Counted from the first letter of the stretch, positions 14,101 to 29,100 are shown. The stretch is DNA of 64,000 nucleotides from Caprimulgus europaeus (GCA_907165065.1 OU015530.1:52860465-52924464), one strand, 5' to 3'. The notes: generated by a model not told the origin, from the letters alone. A program made the numbers and translations.

Positions 14101-17100
14101 AGGGGATCTGTGAATCACATTTAATACAGCTGTAGGTTTTTCCCAAGATTAAATTCTTACCAGGAATATTTTTTTAAAAAGCTTCAGCAAAGAAATGGGA
14201 GTCGTTAATTCTGACTGCATCAAAGCAGGTTTGTGTTCGTGCAGTTCCCGGTGCTACAAGCCTCTGCACTGAACTAGCTGTTCTCCTCACCCAGTCTGTG
14301 GTGACTCCTCCACTGTTTCCCTTCCCCTGGCTCTGTCACACTCTGCTTCCAATACTGATGATGATGTCTTTGCTGGGTCTATTCTAAGCTTCTAGAATAG
14401 TCTGAAAAAGCTGCCATCTGTCTCTGTCCCTTTTTAAATATTAACTTCATGAGGGTCTTGAAGCTACTTTGATTGCAGAGTGCTTTGATGTGTGTGTGAA
14501 GTGTCAAGAGACTAGAGACTGTTCGGTTCAGTGTCCCTGCTGATGCAGTACCTCTCCGGAGGACTCTGTTTTCCCTCTGACTGGGAGCAGTGATACTGTA
14601 TATAGCAACGCTGCACTGAACATCTGGTCAAACAAACGCTTCTGTCCCCACCTGTGGTGAGGTGGTGGCGGGGGGTGCCAGGTTTTTTGGTAGAAGGGGA
14701 AGGGCCACCTTGTGAGAGTGAAAAGCTCCCCTGGCTCCCAGGCGGAGACCCCCACAGCCTGGGAAATCGGGAGCAAAGTGATTTGAGCCCAGGAAGAAGG
14801 GAGGGGTGGGGAAGGGTATTGTTATGTCTGCTTAGATGAATGGCAACGAATTAAATTGATTTTTCTTCCCCAAGTTGAGTCTGTTTTGCCTGCGACCATA
14901 ACTGGTGAGAGAGCCATCCCTGTCCTTCATTCCTAATCCCATGCCCCTTTGTGGTGTCTCCCATCCCATCTCACCAGGTGGGGAGAATGAATGCAGGACC
15001 ACATGGTCCTACTGTGGGTCAAACCACCACAGTATACATCCAAGGCAAAAAGCTGTTGTGGATTCTTGCTTCATAACCCTAAAATTTTGTGCAGGGATGA
15101 CAACAGTGTCCAGACAGTGATTGGATAGCAGCTCGCATGCAGGTCTGCCAAAGCAGCTTTCTTAGGGGCTAGATAGAGTAAGGTAGGAGCTCTCTCTTTG
15201 AAGCTCCATTTCAAATTGCAGTTGTCAGTTTTGTAATGGAAACTGGCTTACACTGTTTATTTAGACACTCTGTGTGTTTGGCTTTGCTGTTTGAATTATT
15301 TCTCTTTTTGAAAAGGGTGCTTTGACTTACTAGGTGGGCTGAAACCTCCAGTTTCAAATATTTCAGCCCACTTACTCAAGATAATACTCACATTGTGGAG
15401 ACTTCAATGACAGGACAACAAGCATTGGTGAGGAGGAGGAAAGTTGGTGAACTTCAGCTTCTAGGAGGCCCTGTACAAAACCCAGAAGGCGTAGGCAGGA
15501 GGCTGCACAGTGGGATCAAGAACATTCAATTTTCCAGCTTTGGGAAAACGGTTGGACAGTTTAGAGTATGATGAACAGGTCACTGCAGTGTTAGCTATTT
15601 CCCTGCTTGTCACTGCAATGAAAGATGAAGCTTCTTAGGGCTGTTAGTGTCTGGGAAAAGCACCTCAACCAGCAAACCTCACAAACTTTGCTCAGTGTAT
15701 CAGTACTGTCCAGTATTCGTGTTTTGAGCACAACACTAAGGCCAGAGTGAAGCTCCGAAGCCAGGTTGGTGTGCTCTGGTTGGTACGTGTAGTGCTCGGC
15801 AGTACATTATTCCTACAAGAGCTGTGACACTGCTTTTGCAGTTGTGTAACACAAGAGCTGAGTAAGATTCCTCAGCTCACAGTGCATTGGCATTTCATGG
15901 ATCCAGGGAAGAGAAGCAATGCTCATCGCTTTCAGGGACTGAATATACTTCCTGACCGAGGACTGGATAGGCTGGTAGCATCATGGTGAGCTTCTAGCTG
16001 AATTCTCACTATGTAGGTTTTGTATATTTGTAAGTCAGGCATGTGGTTTATTTAGCCCTCAAAGAATTTTTATTTTTTTTAATCCAGATCATTTACTTTA
16101 TAGTATTTACATTTAGGAAAATGATTTTGCTAAACTGCCTGGAAACTGAAGAAAATGCCCTATAGTAAGTTCAAAGTTAGCTCTCATGCTAATTGTATTT
16201 AAGTGTCTTGTGTTACCACAAATTACGGTTGCATGGAAATCTCTTAGAAGGAAAGAGTAAAAAAGCTTTTTACATGTGTTGCTAAGTAAGTAGAGCAGGA
16301 ACTGCTGCATCCAGTGTGAGAATCTTCTGAAATTCGAAATTTTGAAGTAAACTTCTGAGCTTTGTTGTTTATAATATGCTGCTTAGGAGTACAGCCACCA
16401 GATCTAGCCTTTTACAGCTACTTTAAAGTCTATAAAACTGAAGTGCTTTTTCTTAGTGACTTGGCTGACAATGGCATAGATGAATGACTTCTTATCCCTT
16501 CCTTGTTTATAATTCTGAAATGTGTATATATTTCTTATTTTTTCTAGCTTTTACAAAACTGATCACAGTAAATGGCCAAGAATATCATCTTCAGCTGGTT
16601 GACACTGCTGGCCAGGTAAGTTATCTTTCTTTCTTTGAATCTTTTTTTCAGAGTTAAGACAAGTATTCATATTCCTGTAGAGCTGTTGGTAGCAACCACG
16701 TGCTCAAAGCTGAAGTTTAACTTGAATGATTTCTGCCTTGTCAGTTAGTCACCAAAGAGCAATGTTCTGTAGTGTTTATTAAATGGTTTGTTTTTTTTGA
16801 GGGGTTGTTGGTGGTTGGTATTTTTCCTTTCTTCTGTCTACTGAATGTATGCCTAAAAAAGAGAAGGAACTGCCTTAACTCTGACTTACCAAAAGTTCAT
16901 AAGTGGCTTGCTTGATACTTATGAACTACACTAGAAATCTTGCTTTGGATGGAAAATGTCACTTCAGTAAACCATGGACAAGTTTTTAATGACTCTTTCT
17001 ATTTATGTGCTCCAGCTGCACCACCATGACTTACATCCATGAAATAGTCACGGGCAGTAGACAGAAATGCATGTAGATAGTACTTACTGGGCTACCAATA

Positions 17101-20100
17101 AGCTGCTGCACTTTGTTTACATTTTAAAGTGCTGATTCACGCAAGCTTCTGAGCCTTCACATAATGATGGGGAGCACAGAAGGAGATGGTGAACGTGTGT
17201 CCTGTAGTGTGGTCAGTAGCTTTGTGAAGTACAGGTGTGCCTTACATAGTGCTGCTTGGCTGCACTTGCAGTGCTCGTTCCAGGCACAGGAATGTTCTGG
17301 TTTTTGAAAAACTCGTGTATTACGGGAAAAAATAGAACATGAGACTGTTAAACCCCCCTGTATTTTTATCCTAAACTTTCTATAGCTTATGTGTCCTTTC
17401 CTTCTGTGAGTTCCAATATTATGCCTTTGGGTTTTTCCAAACTATGAGTAATGTTAAGCAATCTTAATGGTGTAAAATATGCTGCCAGTACTTAAAGACT
17501 TTAAAGCTGCAGGACACTTGCTCATAGCTGGGATGCTATTCAGAAGGGTTGTAACCTTCTGTGTATGTTTGGTCACTTTCTTTGAAGAGAACTACGTGAC
17601 TTCAGAATGACCATGCTGTATTATATGGTGTCAGCTTGTGGTGCTAATCAGCAGCACTATATCCACTTATCATCTGCCAGAGGAGTCTGAAGTGATTAAA
17701 AATATAATACTGGCGCCACGTGCTGGGGCAGGATTGTTTGATGGGGAGTGTTCTGCAGAGGAGGGCAGGTCTGAGATGTGCAGGCTGTGAAGCTGAACAG
17801 CAGAGCGAGCTCCATAGGTTTCGCTTTGTGCCAGTATAAATGCTCTTGCCTTGCATCTCCAGTTGGAGCACAGCGATAGAAGTTTCTCATTGAGGAAGAA
17901 AGAGCCTTCTGGGGAGGCAGTGTAGCTCCACCAGTAACACCTCTATTGCTGAGGTTTATTTTCAGGGTTGATTTAATGTTGTACAGTATTATAAAACCAA
18001 AATAACTTTGTTCTCAGCTTGTGGTTGTTTTCAGATTTGACTCTTCCTATCAATGACTTGAACTTTGAGTTCTGACTCACAGGGTTAGGAGGGAGATAAG
18101 ATGTTTGGTTTAGGCAGGTGTGGCTTGGACAGATTTCTTTTTCAAGTGTGTTTGTTTAATGATCCATAGGAAGTCCTCATGTGTATATAGCATGGCAAGG
18201 ATTGTATTGTAGACTTGTTAGGAACTTGAAAACTCGACTGTGACTTGAAAAGTACAGCTATGTCGTTTTATCACTTGGCAAAGTTACTAATTTGACCCAG
18301 AAGTTCCAGGAAGCATAGAAGCTTTTCTTTCTTCTCCTAACAAGCTGAAAATTAGTAATGAATTAGAAAGAGTTGAGGGTATGGCACTTACTTTCTTGGT
18401 ACTTATAGTCCATGTCTCTTTACCTTTCATGGTTATCTATTCAGATTTGCGTAGGTCAGTTAAACGGGAGTCTTGGTACAGAGTCACAGAAGAGGAGTGC
18501 AAAAGGAAATCTTACCTAACACTAAATTCCAGCTGGGGCAATCCTGAGAAATTCTGGGTAAAGTCAAACAACTGTAGAGTTGCACTTTCACCTGTTTTAC
18601 AAGCAGAGTAGCTCACATCCCTTCTGTATTGACTTTGGGATTACACGGCCAACTGAAGTGGCAGTTTGGCATTTCAGCAAAGATGGGGGAGGGCTGCCCT
18701 CAGTGTGGAGCAGTAAAGGCAAATAAGGGCATCTTTTGTCAAGTGTTATTCTTTCAAACTTTTTTTGGCTGAATCTGTGAACTTGATTTATAAAGGGTTT
18801 TTCCTCATTTGCCAGTTAAGGAAGTTTGATTCCTTTTGGCTGTCTAGTTTCAAGCTGCCTGATTGCACTCTAGCAATTGCTCCATCTGTTCAGTCATGAC
18901 AATATACAGAGAGGTTATGTGATCTTAAGCTAAAATTAACATTTTAAGAAGCATAGGTTTACAAATTTGAGAACTTGTACATTAAGAAGTATGGCTCTTG
19001 GCAAAATGGAAGTGTTTCCTGGGAACATCTATTAGAACAATTCAGATTTTTAATATGGGATTCATAGTATTTATGTTGCCTTTTCTGCAATATGTCAGTC
19101 TGTTTCATTTACCTATTTGATCAGTTCCTTTTCTACAGGGATAATAAGTTAATTGATTAAGTTTCTGGTTGATTGGCTTGGTTTTTAATGAAACACTTAT
19201 CATATAGTGTAAACTTCTAGTTGTTGTAAAGCAACTGATAACTATATTTCTTGCTTCTGTAGTTGATAAGCATTAGTTAGTTGGTGAGCCACAGTTATTC
19301 GCTTCCTAACAGACCCCTTGGGTAATTTAGTTGTGATAGTGCCACTTGAAATCATGAACTGCCAGATCCTGTCATCAGCTGTTGAAATTAGGAATTTGAA
19401 ATGTATCGCTAGCAAGATAAGAGATGTAATTGCTAATTAGTGGTAGGACAAAGTGGATGTTTTATACTAATGTAAATTGATAATTAAGCAGAGTAAGAGG
19501 ATTGGGGATGGCTTTAGCTGATCCATAGTCTTAGAAGGAATAAACCAAAAAAGCTGTAGATTAAATTTTAGAATATACAGACACTGACTCAGCTTTCTCT
19601 TAATTTGGTAAAGATTCCACCTCTGGCATTATGATACAAAAACTTAATTCTGAAAGTGCTACCTACACAAAATGGTCCTGCACCTCATGTCTGACAAATA
19701 GACCAACTTAGCTGCTGCTGATCTGCTAGCATCAAGTGATGAGCTGTGGCAGTAAGTAATTTTAAATGCATTTTTTCTTCTACAGGATGAATACTCCATA
19801 TTTCCTCAGACGTACTCCATAGACATCAATGGCTACATTCTTGTTTATTCAGTCACGTCAATAAAAAGGTAATAAAATCTGTTGTGTTCTTCTGATTCAG
19901 ATATTTACCAGATATATTCTGGGTTCAGCTCCTGCATCTGCTCTGTTTTCTTTACACATGTTTAATTCATTTAATCTCTCTTTCCCTTAGAATTAAAATG
20001 GAAATAAAATTTAATATTTTACAGAAATTTCCCCTCAGATCCAAATGTCACAGACACTTCACAGACTAGCATGCCAGAAGTACCATGTAAGAAATAAGAC

Positions 20101-23100
20101 AGTGCTGAACTGCATTGTTTTGAGGTGTAAGTAAAAGTACATAGATGATTTCAGGAATAAGCAGGGTTCATTGCTCTAGCACCAGATACAAAGGCAGGCT
20201 TAAATACAAACCTAAAGGGCACTGTTCACTTATGTGAAGTAGCCAATTAGTTGCTAGATCAATCTCTCAGCCCTGTAGCTCGTTACAGTACTGAGACTTC
20301 TTTGACTTCTTGACTTGGATTGTTCTGGTTAACCATCAGAAACTTTCATATGAGTAGCAATATATTACTTTTGGCCTGTAGACTCACTCTTGATGTGCTG
20401 CAGCAAATAATCTTACTGGAAAATTTTCCCAGAGTATCTATTTTGTCCTTGCTGTTAGCAAGCCATTCTGATGTGAAGGCAGAGTTCCATCATAGCTGGA
20501 GTCATTTACTTACAAGATGCATCTCAGCCTTCATAAGGCTCTGTCATCTTCTGCTATTTTGTCCTTGCTGCTGGTTGTCTTGCTTTGTTTAAATACTGGT
20601 CATTCTTGAATAGATAATAATTTTCTAATATTTTACAGCATCTTTGTTATGACAGCCAAAGTAATCCTGTTTTCTTAATTTTTTGTTTGAGTAAAATGAT
20701 TGAGATCTTAGACCTTTCGCTCTCATGAAGTAGAAGTGGATTCTTCCCTTCTACTTGCAAAGAAGCTGATCAGCTTTTTATGAGTGCTGAAGCATTCCAT
20801 GTCTTTTCCTCTGATTCAGACAAAACTGGTCATCTCAAGTACTCTCTAGACCATCATTAAATACAGGTAAAACAACTTGCCTGTTGGCTTTTCTGTGCTT
20901 CTCAAAGAAAGGATATGGTCTGGTTATAAATTTCTGTTCCCTGCAAGGTAAAATGTTGAACAGATTCTTCATCTTTCGTTCTGAAGTAGTGAAGGGCGAG
21001 CACATGTGATCTGGAGGAGATGCAGCAGATGTTAGGCTTTCATGTGTGTCTGAGTTACTAAACTACCTAATTCCTTTTTTTTTTTTAATCAGAGCTTCAT
21101 TGTTGGTGATGAATAACTTCTATGAAATAGGAGTTAGCGCTCTCAGCCTTAAGGAGACAATCCTCCACTTCTAAAGCAAAGAGAAAGATATTCATTGATA
21201 GGTGGTTCTGTGAGGACAAAAAAGTCTTTGACTTAAATCAACGTGGATTGCTTGGAGGCTTCTGCAGCTTGTGCTGTTTCCTGGTTGGCAGCTAAAGGAC
21301 ATGTTCTTCTCAGCTACTCCAGCTGTTGCCTCATGATGTCTTGAGCTTAGCAGCACAGATGAATAAATGAAAATCTGTTTTGTCTGGTAGTATTCAGTCA
21401 GTTCAAGCAGAAAACAAATTACAGTGAAAATAATAGAACAAAGTGTGTTAAGACTGTAGGTAGATAATATTTTCATCAGTATTTTAGTCTTGATAATTTA
21501 TTCCAAGTTTTTTTTTTTAATTTCAAACTGTCAATGATCCTGTCTTGTTCTATTCCTTATATTCTGTATCAAGATAGTGTTTAGGCAATAGGAAAAATCT
21601 TCCATGAGACTTGGGTAGCTTAGATGACTTGCCCAGGCAATCAAATTACAGTCACCATCTGTCTTGGCTTCTGTCAAAGTGTATACATTGATCTGAGTAT
21701 TGATCCAGCAGGGGTGAGAGCTTTGACAGCAAACTGAATAGAAATGCCCTTTCAGAATTGTCATCTTCCCTGCTAGCCTCCAGTGGGAAGTTTAAATGGG
21801 ACTGGAGGAGAAGCTAACGCCCTACATTTTTCATATTCCCTGGCTCTCAGCAGCAAGGTTGCTGGAAGGCTTTTGCTCTAGTTCAGCTTAATTAAATTCC
21901 AATTTTGTATCTTGCTAGTTTCCATGATTTTGTGTAACACATTTATCTGACAGTTAGTAATTTTCTTTTTTTGGTTGTATTTCACACATTTTACTGCTTG
22001 CTGTAAACCTATTTGCTTGACAGAATTGGCAAGGGCCTCTTATGGTCCAGATCTCTCGGTGTTCTGTGACTCAATGTGATGATGCTCTTTTTGGATTGGC
22101 CAATATCTGTCCCTTCTCCTTTGAGCCTTATTAATTTGAAAAGCTTTCTGGAATGTTAAGTTGATCTGGTCAAGCCAATTTCATTCCTAGCAGTTCTTAA
22201 CAAGTTGTTTCTGTCAGAATGGTGTTTGAGTTTAAATACCACTTCTCTTTTGGTTTCCACCTTGCTCTGTTAACAAAGATCAGTTGTTTATTTGTAGTAT
22301 TTTTACTAAAAATGGAGCTCATGAACTATTCTAGGCAAGCAGATAGGTACACAGAATTGGGAAGGGAAGAGTTGAACAAGAACACTTTGCAGTGTTGAGC
22401 ACTGGAACCTCAGGTGAGGACTCGCCATGGTGCTGTGCCGTGGTGTTTTTCTGGCTGTGCTGGAAACACACCTAATAGTGGAAAGGAAACAGTGATTGTA
22501 CTGTGTTAGTGATTCAGTTATCTTGTGGCTAGTCTGCTAGATCCTTCCTGTTGCTTCAGAATGAGAAACAGTTTTGTGGTCTGTAGTAGAATTTTTTGTA
22601 GTATTTCTGTTCCTCTTTTAAGTTTGCAGGGTCACTTTGTTCTATGTGTAGCAATGCCTCTCAACTTAGCCACAACCGAGCTCCATTTAACTCTTTATTC
22701 TTCTGAAATAATTATAAGAATGAAAGTCCAAGATGAGTTCTCAAAACCAGGATTTCACTAATGCCTTTTTAGCATAAGCTCTTGGAACCCTGACTTCATT
22801 GGTGCCACACTTTTATGCAATCTCTAATATCATACTTGAGTTAGTACTAAGTTGTGCCAGACTAAGGCACACTTTGTTTGCAAACAACTCATTTTCTTGA
22901 TAGGGTGTACCAAAACCATTAGCTGAAGATGGAGAAGTATTGTGTTCTACTCAGTCTTGAAAATTGTTCCTGAAGTCAGACAAATTGTTCTACTTGACAG
23001 AAAATCCTTCTTAAATATGATGGCATTTATTGTTCCAGAAGTGAGAAGCTTTAATGATTCAGAAAGTTGAATGGTGTTTTTAGGCACCAGTTCTGTGAGA

Positions 23101-26100
23101 GGTTTAAGTTGGAAGTGCGTTTGAGTGCTGCTCTATTTTTAAAGAGTTTCAGTTCTAATTGAAATGCGGTGCAAGTCAAGACACTGCCTGTAGCTAACAA
23201 CCTTGGAAGCTGGAAAAGTTCCATTCCCTTTTTTGTTGTATAATTTTGTGTCTCCTGTGAACCTGTGCCTCTCTCTTAAAACAAATCTGAACTGTGCACT
23301 TCATGTACCAGCGGTTTTTTCCATCATGTAATTAGAGGAGTACAACATCTGCTCTTCAACCCCATTTATAGCTTATTCTCAAAAGTACTAATTTCAAATG
23401 CAGTGGATTTTGTTAGTGAGGTTTTTGGCTTTTTGGTATTTCACAGTACTGCTTCTTATCTCCTGTCATCCAAACTTCACATATGTGGTAGGTGAACAGA
23501 CAAAAAATATTTTAATAACCACTGTTTTGATACCACCTTGCAGATCAGTTTACTTCCTTTCTGTAGGAAATTTTAATTTAGGCTTCTCTTGACTTTCATG
23601 TAAATAAAACTAAAGAATTCTTGATGAACTGAGTGTTCTTAAAAAATAACACATTCTTTCAAGATGGAGTGTGCTTAACTAAATACTTTTTGTTTGAAAC
23701 TGCTTTAACTTGACATGCTCATCCAGGGTTGTTGGACTTTAGGAGTTAAATTCCTTACTGCAGATACAAACCAGATGGGAGGTGGGAGGGGCTTTTAGTG
23801 GTTCTATGCTAGATGCATGGGTCCTGGGTAATGTTATGTATTTCTGCAAATGCCATAACTGGGGAGGCTGTGCTGGTAGGCATAGGCCAGTCTTTGCTGC
23901 TTCTGGGACCATTCTGTCTGTTGTACACAAATCGGTAAGACTTTCAGCATCTCTGTAGTTCTGCCACTATACATAGTGTAAGTTTTAAACACAGCAACCT
24001 ACATATGCATTTAATTGCTTGTGTATTGGGTATTAAGGATAAACATTGGAGTGCATGTGTGACTTCATCCCTTTATTTTGCAGTTTTGAAGTGATAAAAG
24101 TTATCCATGGCAAGTTATTGGATATGGTGGGAAAAGTCCAGTAAGTAGTGACACTTTCATCTCATTTCATTGCAGGCATGTTACTAGTACTTTGTTCAGT
24201 ATACTATAACTGTTCTGAAGTTCTGAACTTTCTTTCACAGAATACCCATTATGCTGGTTGGAAATAAAAAAGACCTGCATATGGAACGGTATGTGAACTC
24301 AGTACGTGTGAAATGCAAGACAGCAGCCGGCATTCCTGTGGCTGCGATGCGCTGGTTTTGTTCTTGGCTTTCCATAGCTAAAATCAAATTGTAGGTTAAA
24401 ATAAGGTACTGGCAAAGGAATTGTGTCCAGAATGTGAACTAGGAGCCATGAGCTCTTGTTGTAATGTTGACTTTTGCTATAAGGTTCCAGGGGCGGTCAT
24501 TTAACACTTTGTTGGGTTTTTTCTGTTTTTTTTCAAAACAAGTAATAGAAGTGTATTTTTCACAACTATAAAATACCAGATTATATTGCAGATTATGAAA
24601 ACAAAGCAATACTTTGGGACAACTTCTCTTCTGGGTCACATAGCAGTTTTACCTGGCCCAGTGCAAATACATTTACTTGACAGCAGCCAAAAGCAAATGC
24701 TCTGGATCAGACTTCACAAAACATTCCTAGTACATGCATTTATGTGCTTCAGTACTCTAAGGACTTTCCTGACATATCAAATTCCTGTTCTTCTGCAAGT
24801 TATAAAGAAGCATACTTTTTTTTTTCCTTTGATCAGGGTGATCAGCTATGAAGAAGGGAAAGCTTTAGCAGAATCCTGGAATGCAGCTTTCTTGGAATCT
24901 TCTGCTAAAGAAAATCAGGTAACGGCTTTAAGATTCACTTTATTCAAATAGCAACGTAATGGAATGACTCATAGTTTCACTTAATAAAGGAAGCTGAAAT
25001 ATTGCCTGTACTGTACAGATATTTTGTGTAGATGGTTGGAAACAAAATGGCTGTCTGCATTCAGATTATGTATACAAGTTTTTCCATGCAACTGTAAATG
25101 GAAGGAGGAAGTGAAGAACTGAAAGTTAAGCTTAACTGAACACAGCAGAACATGGAGTGACAAATTGAAACTCAGATCCATGTGGTGGGTGGAACAGGGT
25201 TTGTGATCTGCTGCAGTTGCCTTAAATAGGAGGTCATCTCAATTGCAGAGGAGTGAGTTGGTATAAGGAGATTTCAAGGCACATTTTAAGGTGCTGGGCA
25301 AGGCTTGGTCTCTTTAATGTGGGGAATAATAGTTCTGTAGGTTTGGGACAGGGGGGCTAGCAAACAGAAACATTAGAATAGAGGAGAGGCTGTCAGGCAC
25401 TGCTGTGATACATCTGTAGTGAAGTTGCACAATCTGATGCAATAAAACCTGTGCACATCTACATTTGTTGGTTTCCTATCACAGAAAGACAGTGTTTAAT
25501 TACATGTTAAATAACATTTTATTCTTGGTTGCTCTGCCTAACTTTCTTTAAAATGCTTCCTAAATATGTTCTGGTATTTGAATTTGTTCCTATGGCTGTT
25601 AAATAACACTTTGTCATTGATTTGATATCTTCCATGTTTAAGCTACAAGAGCCTCCTTGTTAGGGCTTGAAGTAACAGATAACTGCTGTGGATTAGTATT
25701 TTTTCCCTGTAGGTCCCAACAGTGTAAAAGCTTTTGCTTTTTGAAAATATAGACATATGAAAAGGTCAAAAGGGCATTGTCAGGCTAGTTTTAAACAAAT
25801 GAGTCCTTATGCAGAAGAAACACTTATATTGTCTCCCATTTAACCTAGCATGTCACGTCCTTGGCCTCCTTGATAACATCAACACAATCAAAAGGGCAAT
25901 CCTATAGCCAGGATTGCTACAGCTACAGGAAAGGACCCATTTCAGCAGCTTTTCTTTCCCTCTCCCCCATCCCCAAAAGCTAAACAAATAGCTTTTGTCT
26001 CACCTATGTTCTCAAGTCTTGTACAAGTACTTGAGTAAAGTTGGTTTCCCTGGGAGAAAAACCTGTTGCCTGTACACTCTCTCTTCTGGTGTGTGTTTGC

Positions 26101-29100
26101 AATGTGTAACAGCATAGCAGTTCATATCTAGCAGAATATCTTACTGGTAACTTTTCCAAAGTTTGCATTGTTCTTGATTCAAGAAAAAAAAAAGTTGGGT
26201 ATATTTATGCAAAGAAGCTGCAGGCTTGGTATGATGCTTGGCATGTCTTGCATATTAAATCACTGCACTAACAAAGTCCCATTGACTGCCATGTACTTGT
26301 GTTTGTCCCTCAGTCTCAGACTGTCTGTATTCAGTTATGCTGACAGCTGAAATTCATGTAGCAAGTGTTGTAGCAAATCAGGATGGCAATTGTATGTCAG
26401 GTATGCAAAATACTGTACAGTCCTCTACAAATCCCACAACAAATCAGAAGGTATGCTCATTCTTGCTGCCAAAGGTGTTCTTACTAGGTCTTCTTTTCAG
26501 CAGGATTCTTCAGAATAGCGATCACAGTTGCTGTCAATTCTGTCCCTCTGTATTTAGATGCAGGCTGTTAGAAGCAGGTGCTTGAACACAATTCCTCCTT
26601 CATGCCTCTTACATAATGTGCTCGGTAAATGTGTCTGGCTTCAGACATCTGGGAGATCATATGTTGCTTCTGAGATGGGTGCCCACAGCATGTGACCATC
26701 TTTCAGGCTCTCTCAGATGATTCCTTTGGAGGCTTGGGATGTATGGAAGAAAGTGTGAAGGAGCCCAGAACTGGAGCAGCTGCCATAGCCTTCTTGCAAC
26801 CAGTTGTGGAGGAATGTTCAGCTCTGAAGAGGCGGAAGATTGAGCTTTGAGAGTGAAGTGTGGAGTCTAGAGCTGAGGGGTGCTAGGGGGAACAGGAGAC
26901 ACCAGGCACTGTAGCATCCCTTCCTATGGGTTAGACCACGAACACTTAGGAACTTGTGGCTTTTTTCCTCCAAATCCTGGTTTGGCAGGATCAAAACAGC
27001 TCTATCCAGACAGGATATCTTCCCTTACTCTGAAACTGTCCCTGGTTTGGGGTGGGGAGGGAAGAAAGGGTTTATTTTTAACTTAGTAACAAGGCATGTT
27101 GTCATTCTCCTGGTACTGCATGTTCACCTTACATAAGTCACCATTACTGGCAAAGTAAGTCTGCTGGCATTTTGTGGTTGGAGGTTCATCCACATCATCA
27201 CCTCTACTTTGGTTGGTAGAGCAAAGTAACTTGCTGTAGTTACAACCTGTAACTTACCTGTCAAGATTAAGTCTAAACTCCTTCCAAAACTGCTTCAGAT
27301 TCTGTTTGCTTTACAGAAAGCTAATTTGATGCTTAAAGAGATGAGCTGGACTGGATTGGGAATCTAGAGCTTAAGAACTTCAGCAGAGAGCTCAAATCCT
27401 CCTGACTTGGGGGGGAAGTCTGTTAATCTGTTCTCTCTGAAACCTACCCATCTGTATTTGGTGGGTGTGGAGCAAAAGTATGACAATTTCTGGTATGCTG
27501 GTCTGAAATTAGTTGGTATGGGATGTTCTTCTCAGCAGCAAGGAGAGTGGTTCTCCTTGCTACAGGGGTTAGACCAAACTCCAGTCAGTTATATGATCTA
27601 TCCTTTACAGCAGTTCTGTTTGCAAGGACTGCTGAAAGCAGAGAAGATATTCTCTATAACAGGTTCTGATAATAGAGGCTCCTTTCCCCCCACAGAGGGA
27701 TGGAAGAGCACTGACTCTTCTGCATTCCTGCTTTGGCCAAAAACTAAAAAATACAGCTCTTTTTGGAGCATCTGTGGGAGTTCTAGGAGCATAGCTCTAC
27801 TATATTGGGCAACTAAAATAGTTTTATAGATTAATTTCAACAAACCAGACCTATTCTGCCAGGAGTTATCAAAAGACACCGTGTTCCAGAAGTGGTATGA
27901 CTTTGAATAAATGGAAAGCAAGAGAGGCAGAGATCAAAACTGTGGTGATGATAAATGGTAGTGGCTGGCAAGAGTTCTCAAGGTCACATATATTGGAGGC
28001 TGTGTATCAGCTCTTCCAGACAACGGTGTCCTGGTAGGACTTTTGGAGAAGCCTGCATATCAGGCTTCTAGGGAGACATCAGTCACTAGGGAAATCCCTG
28101 GCCTTTGAGAAGGCAATTGTGAGACTTAATGGAAGACCTCTTTTAGATTACTGAGGGGTTATTCTTGTCATATCTTCTCAAGCTGCTTAATTAGTACCAG
28201 ATATGTTGAACTATTTTGTGTAACTTCAGGAGCTTTGAGCCTTTCTTGTGGAATTCCCTACTTTGTTTCACCTAAGCCATAGTATAGTGTTTCATCTTAG
28301 TCCCAGCACAGTAGAGTGGTAACTGAAATACAACCAGAATCTAAATAGGTCTTAAACCTGGATGAAGCTGGGAGCCAGCTCTTACTGGAGTGATTTAGGA
28401 AGTAACAAGCAGCCAAATTGTGTTCATCCAGTTATGCAAAATTCATTAGATAAACTTGTTTTAGAAGGGGCAAGGAAGTAGCAAAAAATCTGCTTCTTAC
28501 TAAAAGGGAGTTCTCTTAAAAAGTAATTGCTTAGGCATTGCTGCTTGTTTCAAGAGAAACAAACTTGGAAGATGCAGTGCTCAGTAAATGCCTCAGAGTG
28601 CGCTTGGACTGGGAAAGGACAGAGAAAAACTCTTCCCTTACCTGGCCATTGTTCAAGTTCCTTTGCCCAGTTCTGTGCCAAGATAAACGAGTGGTATGAG
28701 CAGTTGAGAGTTTCCTCTTTGAAATAATAGAACAGTTGGATAGTTAAAAAATAGAGCACAGCAAAGGATGGCTGGTGGCTGTGGGCTGGGTTTGGGTGTT
28801 TGCACCTTCCTGCGCTGGTTTTTAGCAGCGTGTTCCCAACTCCCTGCTCGCACCGAGAGTCGCAGCTCCCGAGCTGCCTGTCCTGCTCACACCGAGGGCC
28901 ACATCTGCAGAAGCAGTTGAGCTGCTGGTGTCTCTTGCACAGTGCTGAGCTCTCTAGGCAGCATGTGTTGCCCAGGCTGACATCTATTTTGTTTGCTCAG
29001 GGGAGAAAGGTAGAAGAAAGCCAGATGGCTTTCTGCAGGCTAGGTGTGACCCACATTCTGTAATGGGACCATATGGAGACAGACGCATATAAAGTCTGGC

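Larger units (their letters stand above)
8105..16547 (+). other. RHEB: RHEB intron 2
   Basis: This 8.4-kb intron contains an LTR relic at 10649-11641, a CR1 3' end at 11713-12120, a second LTR relic in the opposite direction at 14651-15031 and a hairpin at 15331-15374. Nothing else is recognisable. Confidence 0.9.

Noticed and set aside
24586-24951. 121-codon open frame on the + strand
   Set aside because: Intron 6 running into RHEB exon 7 and on into intron 7. Only 24837-24918 is exon.
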